From the NCBI GenBank assembly GCA_910578345.1, contig CAJTRA010000012.1, positions 1 through 64,000 of the forward strand: DNA of 64,000 nucleotides. Direction: 5' to 3'. Positions 34,135 through 44,200 of the stretch are shown here, in pieces. Each line of letters begins with the position of its first letter. Within the stretch, counting starts at the first letter, position 1. The DNA comes from an uncultured Lachnospiraceae bacterium (GTDB lineage: Bacteria > Bacillota > Clostridia > Lachnospirales > Lachnospiraceae). The translations under genes and the position numbers were made by a program. Below the pieces are notes generated by a model. That model searched no databases. It had not been told where the DNA came from and saw only the letters and a program-made list of their open reading frames with translations.

Positions 34135-34812
34135 ATGGGCAGACAGGTGTGGAAACCAGGTAATATGCTCTATCCTCTGCCTGCGGTGTTAGTCAGCGTT
34201 GCTGACAGGGAAGGGAAGACAAATCTGTTTACGGTTGCCTGGACCGGGACTGTGTGCTCGGATCCGCCGATGGTTTCTATTTCGGTAAGACCTGAGAGGT
34301 ATTCCTATCACATGATTGAAGAGACTGGTGAGTTTGTCATCAATCTGACTACGGAGGCGCTTGTCAGGGCGGTAGATTATTGTGGAGTCAGAAGCGGCAG
34401 GAATACCGATAAATGGGAGAAGACGAACTTAACGCAGATCAGGGGACAATATGTGCAGGCGCCCATGGTTGCGGAGAGTCCCGTGAATCTGGAGTGTCTT
34501 GTGACGCAGAAACTTACGCTGGGGACACATCATATGTTTTTGGCAAAAGTGCTGGCAGTGCATGTGGAGGAGCGTTATTTGGATGGATCTGGCAGATTCC
34601 ATTTAGAGCAGGCCAGGCCGCTTGTCTATTCCCATGGACGATACTTTGCCATTGGTAGGGAATTAGGGACTTTTGGCCATAGTGTGAAGAAGAAAGAGGT
34701 TAAGGTGGTCGGCAGAGAACCGTTAAGAAAGCACAATGTCAGGGGACAGGCAGGTAAGCCGGTCAGAAAAGAGAGGTCGAGGAAGCGGCCTGGCAATAGG
34801 ACAGAGATATGA
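34135..34812 (+). CDS. Flavin reductase-like FMN-binding protein with basic C-terminal tail
   Basis: 225 residues from ATG 34135 (AGAAAGGA 11 bases upstream). The split-barrel flavin reductase domain covers about 1-180: NMLYPLPAVLVSVADREGK, TVAWTGTVCSDPPMVSISVR, GEFVINL and FLAKVLAVHVEERY. Such proteins reduce or bind FMN; many are of unknown physiological role. After about residue 184 the protein continues into a strongly basic tail with many Lys and Arg (KKKEVKVVGREPLRKH, GKPVRKERSRKRPG), about 40 residues beyond the usual end. The tail may bind nucleic acid or membrane, or be disordered. Terminator at 34812. Confidence 0.85.
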   Translation: MGRQVWKPGNMLYPLPAVLVSVADREGKTNLFTVAWTGTVCSDPPMVSISVRPERYSYHMIEETGEFVINLTTEALVRAVDYCGVRSGRNTDKWEKTNLTQIRGQYVQAPMVAESPVNLECLVTQKLTLGTHHMFLAKVLAVHVEERYLDGSGRFHLEQARPLVYSHGRYFAIGRELGTFGHSVKKKEVKVVGREPLRKHNVRGQAGKPVRKERSRKRPGNRTEI

Positions 34813-34840
34813 GAGCTGTGGTTATTTAACAGCTCTTTTT
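34812..34840 (+). terminator. Terminator after the flavin reductase gene
   Basis: AGAGCTGT (34812-34819) and ACAGCTCT (34829-34836), 9-base loop, then TTTT. It touches the end of the convergent dinB gene. Confidence 0.8.
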
Positions 34841-36080
34841 ATGATCGTTCTTTTAACAAGCTTCCGCGGACGACCGCATCGGCGCCATAGCGCTTGCGGA
34901 TGGTGTCTAACGCTTGCTCTAACTGCTCCTTTTTGCGGGAAGAGGGAGGCTTAGGGGAGGTGTACCGGGCCGCCTGGGGGAGCGGGGGAGGATCCAGATC
35001 GAAGAGAGACATCTGGACCGGTTCTCTTTCCGAAGTCAGCTTTGAGGAGCGTATGCCCAACAGACGGACCGGGGTGCCGTCCCAGATCTCATCGAAAAGA
35101 CTGCAGGCAATCTGGTAGATCGCATCGGTTTGGCTGGTCGGCGAAAGCAGCGTGGTCTGATGGGACACTTTGCGGAAAGTATTGTATTTGATCTCTGTGC
35201 TGACCATGCCGGTAGCCTGGCCGGAGTCACGCAGACGTCTGGCCACAGATTCTGCAAGAGACAGCAGTACCCGGTGGGCAGTTTCCTTATCCGCAGCGTC
35301 TTTGCTCAACGTGGTGGAATTGCCAATTCCCTTAGCCTCCGACTGCTCGGTGACAATCTCCGAGGCGTCAATACCGTTGGCATATTCCCAGAGCAGCAGA
35401 CCATGGCTCTTCAGATGTGCCGCCAGGATGGAGCGGTCGGTATTGGCCAGATCCCCGATTGTCAGGATCTCCAGTTTGCGCAGGGTCTCTGCACTGGAAC
35501 GGCCGCACATGAAGAGGGAGGAAAGCGGCAGAGGCCACAGCTTACGCTGGATCTCATAGCTGTACAGAGTATGTACCAGATTAGGCTTCCTGAAGTCAGA
35601 AGCCATCTTCGCCAGCACTTTGCGGTCCGATATGCCCACATTTACAGTGAATTCCAGTTCCTTAAACACCCGGTCTTTGATCAGATGGGCAGCCGCTTCA
35701 GGAGAAGGATACCGGCTGGCGATCGGCGTATAATCCATATAACATTCATCGACGCTCACCTGCTCTATGTCCGGGCAGAAATCTGACAGAAGTGTCATAA
35801 GCTCCCGGCTTCTGCGATGATACAGCTTATGGTCCGGCGGCTCCAGCGTCAGGGACGGACATTTGCGGAGGGCGTTGACGATTGGTTCGCCGGTCACGAT
35901 GCCATAAGCCTTGGCGGGGATGGATTTCGCCAGGACGACGCCATGCCGCTTTGCCATATCGCCGCCGATCACAGAGGGGATCGTGCGCAGATCCAGCGCG
36001 GAGCCATTGTGCAGTTTTTCCAACGCGCTCCAGCTTAAGAATGCGGAGTTGACGTCGATATGAAAGAAAACTCTGTCCAT
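34839..36080 (-). CDS. dinB: DNA polymerase IV (Y-family translesion polymerase)
   Basis: 413 residues. Y-family catalytic residues: FFHIDVNSAFLSW gives the first metal Asp (Asp9), and QVSVDECYMDY gives the Asp-Glu pair. VNVGISDRKVLAKMASDFRKPN and a little-finger domain follow. A clamp-binding motif QMSLFDL lies near residue 355. The N-terminus ALEKLHNGSALDLRTIPSVIGG is a little longer than in E. coli DinB, as in clostridial forms. A LexA-like box at 36242 suggests SOS induction. It ends against the flavin reductase terminator. Confidence 0.93.
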   Translation of the reverse strand: MDRVFFHIDVNSAFLSWSALEKLHNGSALDLRTIPSVIGGDMAKRHGVVLAKSIPAKAYGIVTGEPIVNALRKCPSLTLEPPDHKLYHRRSRELMTLLSDFCPDIEQVSVDECYMDYTPIASRYPSPEAAAHLIKDRVFKELEFTVNVGISDRKVLAKMASDFRKPNLVHTLYSYEIQRKLWPLPLSSLFMCGRSSAETLRKLEILTIGDLANTDRSILAAHLKSHGLLLWEYANGIDASEIVTEQSEAKGIGNSTTLSKDAADKETAHRVLLSLAESVARRLRDSGQATGMVSTEIKYNTFRKVSHQTTLLSPTSQTDAIYQIACSLFDEIWDGTPVRLLGIRSSKLTSEREPVQMSLFDLDPPPLPQAARYTSPKPPSSRKKEQLEQALDTIRKRYGADAVVRGSLLKERS

Positions 36081-36452
36081 GTATTTGTGTGCGCCGGTTT
36101 CCTGAAACGGTGCGCTTTCCTCCTGGATTTATAGTAGACGGCGTTAATGGATGGATGCCTCTGGTATCTGTCTAAGCTGTCTGGGGAAGCCTGGTATTTA
36201 TTGATAGTGTAACACATTGTGCAGAAGATGTCTTGTAAAATCGAACATTTGTACTTTTGCATAGTTCTTTACTTTTCAGGGAAATACTGTTAGAATATAA
36301 AATGTTACGGATTTGTTACAAAAAAACCTGCCGATTCCGGGATTTGAGAGTTTGCAGAGCAAAACCAGGATCAGCAGTGCGACAGATACAAACTCGTCAA
36401 TGTGCTGTTTCAACAAAGCTGAGACAAAAGTGGCGCAGAAATGAGGATAAAA
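36081..36452. other. Intergenic between dinB and the M23 peptidase gene
   Basis: No gene. It contains the LexA-like box (36242) and, on the plus strand, a promoter TTTTCA (36273-36278), 17-base spacer, TATAAA (36296-36301), followed by about 150 bases of leader to the peptidase gene. The leader matches no known regulatory RNA. Confidence 0.5.
36242..36255 (-). promoter_or_regulatory. LexA-like (SOS) box upstream of dinB
   Basis: CGAACATTTGTACT on the plus strand matches the Firmicute form CGAAC-N4-GTTCG at most positions, with a mismatch in the second half (GTAC for GTTC). It lies about 160 bases upstream of dinB and 41 before the -10 of the M23 gene, so it could act on either. Confidence 0.4.
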
Positions 36453-38036
36453 ATGAAAATGATCAGCAGACATTATAAAAAAATGAAAATTGCATATATT
36501 AAGGTTGCGGTGTTTGTGAGCCTTGTGAGTATCTTCTTTTTGCCGACTTACCAGAAAATGGAGCGTACAGGCGATAATATCTTCACGGTGTATCTCAATG
36601 ATACGCAGGTGGGGATCGTGGAAAATCCTGAGGAAGTGGACCGGTGTCTGATTGCCGCCCGCAGAAGATTGGCCGGGACAAGCGATGAGCTTGTATTGGC
36701 AGACAGCGAACTGCGCTACGAGGGAAGCGAGGTGCTGTTGGGCAAGGTAGATGATCTGAAAGCGATAACGGCTAACATGACAGAGGTGCTCAAGAACAGT
36801 GTCAAGGAGACCTTAAACCGCTCTTATACAGTCAAGATCAATGAATATACCGTGAACCTTGCCAGTACGGAGGAAGTGCTTGCGCTCCTGCAGGCTTCTA
36901 TCAACCGGTATGATGGGGGAAATGAATACTATGTAGATCTGGTGTTGGATGGCGATAGAGAGTTGAATGTGCTGACGACGCAGATCTGTTCTGCGAAAGA
37001 GCAGCAGGAAGAAGAACAGGCGGCGGAGGAAGTGATGTCGAGTGCGGGGATCGATGCGGCGCTGGACGAGATGCTTGCAGATGTCGAACCGGCGAAGGAG
37101 AAGGAATTTGAGGATTATGAGCTGGGCCTTATGTCGCTTACGTTCGGCGATACTGTGGAAGTGGTAGAGTCCTACCTGCAGGATTATGAATTGACTTCTC
37201 TTGAGAATGCAATCGAAGAGGTGACGAAGGATCAGGAGAAGGAGCAGATCTATGAGGTGGTATCGGGAGATACCCTTTCCCAGATCGCGGAGAAGAATGA
37301 GATTCCATTGGCGGATCTGATTGCGATGAATGAGACGATAGAGAATGAGAATTCCATGATCCGTGTGGGCGATGAGCTGATTGTCACAGTTCCGGAACCG
37401 GAGTTGTCTGTGGAACGCACGGAAGAGGTTTACTACGAGGAAGATTATGAGGCAGAGATTGTCTATGTGGATAATGATGACTGGTATACCACACAGACGA
37501 AGACACTGCAGGAGCCCTCAGCAGGGCATCGTATTGTAGTGGCGAATGTTTCCTACCGCAACCAGGAGGAGACAGGAAGGGAGATCCTGAAAGAAGAGAT
37601 CACTTATGAGGCGGTGCCGAAGATCGTGGAGCGCGGCACGAAGATACCGCCAACCTATATCAAGCCAATCTCCGGAGGCCGGCAGACTTCTGGATTTGGC
37701 AGAAGAAGAGCGCCTACCAGGGGAGCCAGCAGTTATCACAAGGGAGTTGACTGGGCTACACCGACCGGTACTGCGGTTATGGCGTCCTCTGCGGGAACAG
37801 TGGCCAAGGCAGGCTGGGGAAGCGGCTATGGGTATGTGGTCTACATCAACCATGCGGACGGACGGCAGACCAGATACGGACATTTGAGCAAAGTACTGGT
37901 ATCTCCCGGACAGACAGTCGCACAGGGGCAGAAGATTGCGCTGAGCGGTAATACGGGCGTCAGCACGGGACCGCATGTGCATTTCGAGATCCTGATCGGC
38001 GGCTCACAGGTCAACCCGCTGAACTACCTGAATTGA
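36453..38036 (+). CDS. Cell-wall M23 peptidase with LysM and G5 domains
   Basis: 527 residues from ATG 36453 (GAGG 6 bases upstream; ATG 36441 is also possible). A membrane anchor near residues 13-30 puts the rest outside. About 35-260 is an acidic, partly coiled region. LysM (about 267-313, YEVVSGDTLSQIAEKNEIPL) binds peptidoglycan. A G5-type domain follows (about 313-395, EEVYYEEDYEAE to EEITYEAVPKIVERGT). The M23 domain carries SSYHKGVDWA (zinc His and Asp near 429 and 433) and GPHVHFEI (near 505-512), so it should be an active endopeptidase. It remodels peptidoglycan during growth or sporulation. Confidence 0.92.
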   Translation: MKMISRHYKKMKIAYIKVAVFVSLVSIFFLPTYQKMERTGDNIFTVYLNDTQVGIVENPEEVDRCLIAARRRLAGTSDELVLADSELRYEGSEVLLGKVDDLKAITANMTEVLKNSVKETLNRSYTVKINEYTVNLASTEEVLALLQASINRYDGGNEYYVDLVLDGDRELNVLTTQICSAKEQQEEEQAAEEVMSSAGIDAALDEMLADVEPAKEKEFEDYELGLMSLTFGDTVEVVESYLQDYELTSLENAIEEVTKDQEKEQIYEVVSGDTLSQIAEKNEIPLADLIAMNETIENENSMIRVGDELIVTVPEPELSVERTEEVYYEEDYEAEIVYVDNDDWYTTQTKTLQEPSAGHRIVVANVSYRNQEETGREILKEEITYEAVPKIVERGTKIPPTYIKPISGGRQTSGFGRRRAPTRGASSYHKGVDWATPTGTAVMASSAGTVAKAGWGSGYGYVVYINHADGRQTRYGHLSKVLVSPGQTVAQGQKIALSGNTGVSTGPHVHFEILIGGSQVNPLNYLN

Positions 38037-38102
38037 TGGACTTTTTCTAAGGATATGTCAGCCTGAGAGGACGTGCCCTGTATGTTTATGGTGAATCTGC
38101 CC

Positions 38103-38131
38103 ATTTACAAATGTGTAAATTATGGTATACT
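38103..38131 (+). promoter_or_regulatory. murA promoter with overlapping palindrome
   Basis: TTTACA (38104-38109), 16-base spacer, TATACT (38126-38131). ATTTACA-AATG-TGTAAAT (38103-38120) is a perfect 7-base palindrome spanning the -35 and spacer. Confidence 0.6.
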
Positions 38132-38272
38132 GATAATGAATTGCGACAGGATTTCTTCATAAAAATTTAAGAAATAACCGCATGAAAGAACATGGATTTT
38201 ACGGCCCAGAAGATTGGGCGTGTGTTTTTCGATTATTCAGATTATATTTCGTTTATCATACAGGGGACTACT

Positions 38273-39565
38273 ATGGAACAATATGCGATTAAAGGTGGGA
38301 ATCCGTTAGTCGGCGAAGTGGAGATCGGCGGCGCGAAGAATGCAGCGCTTGCTATCCTTGCTGCGGCCATTATGACGGATGAGACCGTTGTGATAGAGAA
38401 TGTGCCAGATGTCAGAGACACCAACGTTTTGATGCAGGCGATGGAGAGCATCGGCGTTATCATCCAGAGAATCGACCGGCATACGGTCAAGATCAATGCA
38501 TCTCAGATCAACGATCTGATCATTGAGGACGATTATATTAAGAAGATTCGGGCATCCTATTATCTTCTGGGTGCGCTGTTAGGGAAATACAGAAAGGCCG
38601 AGGTGGCGCTTCCGGGCGGCTGCAATATTGGACTGAGGCCGATCGACCAGCATATTAAGGGTTTTCGTGCTCTGGGCGCCGATGTGAGGATCGAGCATGG
38701 TCTGATCATCACGGAGACGAAGCAACTGCGGGGGAATCATATCTATATGGACGTTGTGTCCGTGGGCGCAACGATGAATGTGATGATGGCGGCGGTCATG
38801 GCAGATGGACAAACTGTGATTGAGAATGCTGCGAAGGAACCGCATGTGGTTGATCTTGCGAACTTCCTGAACAGTATGGGCGCGAATATCAAGGGTGCGG
38901 GTACGGACGTCGTCAAGATCAGGGGCGTGGCGAAACTGCACGGCACAGAATATGGGATTATTCCGGATCAGATTGAGGCGGGCACTTTTATGTTCGCAGC
39001 GGCGGTGACGAAGGGGGATGTGACGGTTAAGAACGTTATTCCGAAGCATCTGGAGTCGATCAGCGCGAAACTTTTGGAGATCGGATGTGAGGTGGAAGAA
39101 TCTGACGATGCAGTGCGGGTAGTTGCCTCGAAACCATTGGGACATACTCATGTCAAGACGCTTCCTTATCCGGGATTTCCGACGGACATGCAGCCGCAGA
39201 TTACGGTCACGCTGGGATTGTCGGCGGGAACGAGTATCGTGACGGAAAGTATTTTCGAGAATCGCTTCAAGTATGTGGACGAGCTGACCCGTATGGGGGC
39301 AAATATTAAGGTAGAAGGCAATACGGCGATTATTGACGGCGTGGGCAAATACACAGGCGCGAGTATTACGGCGCCAGATCTGCGGGCAGGCGCGGCGCTG
39401 GTGATTGCGGGGCTTTCCGCAGACGGCATTACGACGATCGATGATATTAAGTATATTGAAAGAGGGTATGAAGATTTCCATCTGAAGCTGCAGGGGCTGG
39501 GTGCGCAGATTGATAGGATTGCTACCGACAGAGAGATGCAGAAGTTTAAACTGAAGGTGGGATGA
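38273..39565 (+). CDS. murA: UDP-N-acetylglucosamine 1-carboxyvinyltransferase
   Basis: First committed step of peptidoglycan synthesis: transfers enolpyruvate from PEP to UDP-GlcNAc. 430 residues from ATG 38273, beginning MEQYAIKGGNPLVGEVEIGG as in the family; the longer ORF from 38192 extends into the leader. The catalytic loop ALPGGCNIGLRPIDQHIKGF keeps the reactive Cys (fosfomycin target). TDMQPQITVTLGLSAG and DLRAGAALVIAG are also standard. The gap of about 140 bases from the promoter contains nothing else. One MurA is visible here; clostridia often have two. Confidence 0.95.
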   Translation: MEQYAIKGGNPLVGEVEIGGAKNAALAILAAAIMTDETVVIENVPDVRDTNVLMQAMESIGVIIQRIDRHTVKINASQINDLIIEDDYIKKIRASYYLLGALLGKYRKAEVALPGGCNIGLRPIDQHIKGFRALGADVRIEHGLIITETKQLRGNHIYMDVVSVGATMNVMMAAVMADGQTVIENAAKEPHVVDLANFLNSMGANIKGAGTDVVKIRGVAKLHGTEYGIIPDQIEAGTFMFAAAVTKGDVTVKNVIPKHLESISAKLLEIGCEVEESDDAVRVVASKPLGHTHVKTLPYPGFPTDMQPQITVTLGLSAGTSIVTESIFENRFKYVDELTRMGANIKVEGNTAIIDGVGKYTGASITAPDLRAGAALVIAGLSADGITTIDDIKYIERGYEDFHLKLQGLGAQIDRIATDREMQKFKLKVG

Positions 39566-39584
39566 GATTCCTGTAGATTTTCTG

Positions 39585-39613
39585 TTGACAGAAGCAGCAG
39601 AAGGGTGTATGGT
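39585..39613 (+). promoter_or_regulatory. Promoter of the riboswitch-metK transcript
   Basis: TTGACA (39585-39590), 17-base spacer, TATGGT (39608-39613), about 60 bases before the riboswitch. Confidence 0.65.
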
Positions 39614-39676
39614 ATCTACAGATAGTTAACAATTGCATAGTTCTTCCGGCATTGTTCTGCTGGAAGACGAAGAGTT

Positions 39677-39793
39677 TCTCTTATTCAGAGTGGTGGAGAT
39701 ACATAGGATCTGTGAAGCCACGGCAACCCCTTAAGAAGGAAGGTGCCAGCCTGAGCGAAAATACTGTCGTAAGACAGGTCGAACAATAAGAGG
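39677..39793 (+). ncRNA. SAM-I (S-box) riboswitch
   Basis: Contains the S-box core: TTATTCAGAGTGGTGGAGAT, then GTGAAGCCACGGCAACCCC, GGAAGGTGCCAGCCTGAGCG, and GTCGTAAGACAGGTCGAAC. P1 pairs CTCTTATT (39678-39685) with AATAAGAG (39784-39791). Binding of S-adenosylmethionine should favour the terminator at 39815 and so shut off metK, which makes SAM. The 39566-39890 gap is fully accounted for by promoter, riboswitch and terminator. Confidence 0.95.
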
Positions 39794-39814
39794 ATTTGAT
39801 AAATGACTGTCAGG

Positions 39815-39842
39815 TCCGCTTATTTCGGTAAGCGGATTTTTT
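39815..39842 (+). terminator. Riboswitch-controlled terminator before metK
   Basis: TCCGCTTA (39815-39822), loop TTTCGG, TAAGCGGA (39829-39836), then six T. It is the expression platform of the SAM-I riboswitch. Confidence 0.9.
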
Positions 39843-39890
39843 CTATCATAGGAAACAACATAACAAAAGAGCAGAAAAGGAGAAAGAAAG

Positions 39891-41078
39891 ATGGAAAAGA
39901 GACTATTTACTTCAGAATCGGTGACAGAAGGCCATCCCGACAAAGTCTGCGACGCGATCTCTGACGCGATCCTGGATGCCTGCATGGAGAAGGATCCGAT
40001 GAGCCGTGTTGCCTGTGAGACGGCAGTGTGTACGGGATTTGTGCTGGTGACGGGAGAGATCACCACCAATGCATACGTAGATATGGCCAGGATTGCACGT
40101 GATACTGTGAAGGAGATCGGCTATACAAAATCAGAGTACGGTTTCGACGGCAATACCTGTGCGGTGCTGGTAGCGATCGACGAGCAGTCTGCGGATATCG
40201 CGATGGGCGTAGACAAAGCGTTAGAAGCCAAGGAGAATAAGATGTCCGATGAGGAGATCGAGGCGATCGGTGCAGGGGATCAGGGAATGATGTTCGGCTA
40301 TGCGACCAATGAGACGGAAGAGTATATGCCTTATCCGATCTCTCTGGCCCACAAGCTGGTGCTGCAGCTTACCAAAGTGCGCAAAGACGGCACCCTGAAG
40401 TATTTAAGACCAGACGGTAAGAGCCAGGTGTCTGTAGAGTACGATGAGAATGGCAAGCCGGTCAGACTGGAAGCAGTCGTACTTTCCACACAGCATGACG
40501 CAGATGTGACACAGGAACAGATTCACGAAGATATCAGGAAGTATGTGTTTGATCCGGTACTGCCGAAGGAAATGATCGATGCGGATACGAAGTTCTTCAT
40601 CAATCCGACGGGACGTTTCGTGATCGGAGGACCGCACGGCGACGCTGGCCTGACAGGCCGTAAGATTATCGTAGACACTTACGGCGGCTATGCCCGTCAT
40701 GGCGGCGGCGCTTTCTCCGGTAAGGATTGTACGAAGGTAGACCGTTCCGCAGCTTATGCGGCGCGTTATGTGGCGAAGAATATCGTAGCAGCAGGTCTTG
40801 CGGAGAAGTGCGAGATCCAGTTGTCCTATGCCATTGGTGTGGCACAGCCTACGTCGGTCATGGTGGATACTTTTGGAACAGGTAAGGTGACAGACGAGAA
40901 GCTGGTAGACATCGTCCGTGAGAACTTTGATCTTCGTCCGGCCGGCATCATCAAGATGCTTGACCTGCGTCGTCCGATCTACAAGCAGACGGCGGCTTAC
41001 GGCCACTTCGGACGGAATGATCTTGATTTGCCCTGGGAGAAAGTAGACAAGGCGAAGGAGCTTAAGAAATATCTGTAG
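39891..41078 (+). CDS. metK: S-adenosylmethionine synthetase
   Basis: Makes SAM from methionine and ATP. 395 residues, the usual length. Landmarks: FTSESVTEGHPDKVCDAISD at the N-terminus, GAGDQGMMFGYA, the phosphate-binding GGGAFSGKDCTKVDRSAAY and TDMQ-free C-terminal GHFGRNDLDLPWE. AAAAGGAGAAAG precedes the ATG. It is controlled by the SAM-I riboswitch and terminator immediately upstream, a standard feedback loop. A terminator at 41101 ends the unit. Confidence 0.97.
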   Translation: MEKRLFTSESVTEGHPDKVCDAISDAILDACMEKDPMSRVACETAVCTGFVLVTGEITTNAYVDMARIARDTVKEIGYTKSEYGFDGNTCAVLVAIDEQSADIAMGVDKALEAKENKMSDEEIEAIGAGDQGMMFGYATNETEEYMPYPISLAHKLVLQLTKVRKDGTLKYLRPDGKSQVSVEYDENGKPVRLEAVVLSTQHDADVTQEQIHEDIRKYVFDPVLPKEMIDADTKFFINPTGRFVIGGPHGDAGLTGRKIIVDTYGGYARHGGGAFSGKDCTKVDRSAAYAARYVAKNIVAAGLAEKCEIQLSYAIGVAQPTSVMVDTFGTGKVTDEKLVDIVRENFDLRPAGIIKMLDLRRPIYKQTAAYGHFGRNDLDLPWEKVDKAKELKKYL

Positions 41079-41100
41079 AAGACCAGACAGGACTGTATAT

Positions 41101-41144
41101 GCGGTGTTCCGTAATCTTTTCAAGAGAGCGGAATACCGCTTTTT
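41101..41144 (+). terminator. Terminator after metK
   Basis: GCGGTGTTCCG (41101-41111) pairs with CGGAATACCGC (41129-41139) with one G-U pair, then TTTTT. Confidence 0.85.
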
Positions 41145-41274
41145 GTGTTTTCTGGAAATTAGAGGATTACGCCAATACAAGTTTATGATAAAATAAGAAA
41201 GACACATTACGATTCACAGTCGAGATGCGCATAAACTGCGCCTTTATGACCCAATACAAGCGAGGTTTCCAGAC

Positions 41275-44200
41275 ATGGCATTTGCACATTTACACGTCCA
41301 CACGGAATACAGTCTCCTGGACGGCTCCAATAAAATCAAAGAATATGTCAAGCGCGTCAAAGAGCTTGGCATGGACAGCGCGGCGATTACAGATCACGGG
41401 GTTATGTACGGTGTCATCGATTTCTACAAGGAAGCGACGGCGGCAGGCATAAATCCTATTATTGGCTGTGAAGTCTACGTTGCGCCCAAGTCCCGGTTTG
41501 ACAGGGAATTGACAGGCGGGGAGGACAGATACTATCATCTGGTGCTGCTGGCAGAGAATAATACAGGGTATTCCAATCTGGTTAAGATCGTGAGCCGCGG
41601 TTTTACGGAGGGATACTATTACAGGCCGCGCGTGGATATGGAAGTGCTGCAGGAATTCCATGAGGGAATTATTGCGCTGTCGGCCTGTCTGGCAGGAGAA
41701 GTGCAGCGTTATATCCAGAAGGGACTGGTAGACGAGGCCGGGAAGGTGGCGAAGCGGTATGAGGCGTGTTTCGGGAAGGGAAACTTTTTCCTGGAACTGC
41801 AGGACCATGGCATTCCCACCCAGCAGATGGTGAATGCGGCGCTGCTTCGGATGAGCAAAGAGCTGGATATTCCGCTGGTGGCCACCAACGACGTCCACTA
41901 TACGTATGCGGAGGACGCACAGCCCCACGATATCTTATTGTGCCTGCAGACAGGCAAGAAACTGGCGGATGAAGACCGGATGCGATATGAGGGCGGGCAA
42001 TATTATGTCAAGAGCGAGGAAGAGATGAAGGGTCTTTTCCCGTATGCGTGGGAAGCGGTGGAAAACACGCAGCGGATCGCGGACAGATGCCATGTGGAGA
42101 TTGAATTTGGTAAATATAAGGTGCCACATTATGAAGTGCCGGACGGATATGATTCCTGGACATATCTGAATAAACTGTGTCAGGAAGGGATGGCGCAGCG
42201 ATACCCGGAGGATGACGGAACTCTGCAGAAGCGTCTGGAGTATGAGCTTTCCATCATCCGGGATATGGGATTCGTGGACTATTTCCTGATCGTGTGGGAT
42301 TATATCAACTATTGCAGGGAAAACGGGATTGCGGTCGGTCCGGGGCGTGGATCAGCGGCGGGCAGTATCGTTTCTTATTGTCTGCGGATCACGAATATTG
42401 ATCCGATCAAATACAGTCTGCTGTTTGAACGCTTCTTAAATCCTGAGCGCGTGTCCATGCCGGATATTGACGTGGATTTCTGCTTCGAGAGACGGCAGGA
42501 GGTGATCGATCATGTCAACCGGAAATACGGCAAGGACAGGGTGGTACAGATCGTCACGTTTGGTACGATGGCGGCCAAGGGCGTGATCCGCGATGTGGGG
42601 CGTGTGATGGATCTGCCTTATGCCTTTGTGGATTCTATTGCGAAGATGATCCCCAACGAACAGAATCAGGGAGTGCCGATCAAGAAAGCGCTGGAAATGA
42701 ACCCGGAACTTCGGAAATTATACCAGGAAGACGAGCAGGTGCATACGCTGATCGAGATGAGTAAGCGTCTGGAGGGCCTGCCGCGCCATACATCCATGCA
42801 CGCGGCAGGCGTGGTGATCTGTCCGGATGCTGCGGACAGGTACGTGCCCCTTTCCCGCGGCTCTGACGGTTCGATTACGACCCAGTTTACAATGACGACC
42901 ATAGAAGAGCTGGGACTTCTTAAGATGGATTTCTTAGGGCTGCGGACATTGACCGTGATCCAGAATGCTGTGGAATTGGTGGAGAAGAGCACGGGCATTT
43001 TCATTGATATTGACGAGATTGACTATAATGATCAGGCCGTACTGGCATCGATCGGCACCGGCAGGACCGATGGGGTGTTCCAGCTGGAAAGCGGTGGAAT
43101 GAAGAATTTCATGAAGGAATTGAAGCCCAGAAGCTTAGAGGATGTGATCGCAGGAATCTCCCTCTATCGTCCGGGACCGATGGATTTCATTCCCAAATAT
43201 ATTAAGGGAAAGAACAATCCGGAATCTGTCACCTACGACTGTCCGCAGCTGGAACCGATCCTTGCACCTACTTACGGCTGTATCGTCTATCAGGAGCAGG
43301 TTATGCAGATCGTGCAGGATTTAGGCGGTTATACGATGGGCAGAAGCGATCTGGTGCGTCGTGCCATGAGTAAGAAGAAGCAGTATGTGATGGAACAGGA
43401 GCGCAAAAACTTCATATACGGCAATCCGGAGGAAGGGGTTCCCGGATGCGTAGCCAATGGAATCCGTGCTGAAGTGGCGGATCATATCTATGGCACGATG
43501 ATGGACTTCGCGAAATATGCCTTTAACAAGTCCCACGCGGCATGTTACGCGGTGGTGGCTTACCAGACGGCTTATCTGAAATACTATCATCCGGTGGAAT
43601 TTATGGCGGCGCTTCTGACGTCCGTGATCGATAATCCGAATAAAGTTTCCGAGTACATTATGACCTGCCGCAGCATGGGAATCCAGATCCTGCCGCCGGA
43701 TATCAATGAGGGGGAGATCGGCTTTTCCGTGTCTGGCAATCAGATCCGCTATGCATTGACGGCGATTAAGAGCGTGGGCAGGCCGGTGATCGAGGCGGTG
43801 GTGGCGGAACGCCATGCGCGGGGCCTCTATACGAATCTGAAAGATTTTATCACCCGTATGGCGGATAAGGAAGTGAACAAGCGCGCCATCGAACATTTCA
43901 TCAAGGCGGGGGCGTTAGACAGTCTGGGCGGCACGCGTAAACAGTTTATGAGTGTATATATCCAGATCATGGACAGTATCCAGCATGATAAGAAGAATAA
44001 TATGGCGGGGCAGATTTCGCTGTTTGACATCGTATCGGAGGATCATAAGGAAGAATTTGAGATAAAGATGCCGAATGTCGGTGAATATTCGAAGGAAATG
44101 AAACTGGCTTTTGAGAAAGAAGTGCTGGGTATTTATATCAGCGGGCATCCTCTGGAGGAATACCAGGAGATGTGGCGCAGGAATATCACGCATACGACAG

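Noticed and set aside
38579..39481. 300-codon minus-strand ORF inside murA
   Set aside because: Shadow of a core gene; basic, low-complexity translation.
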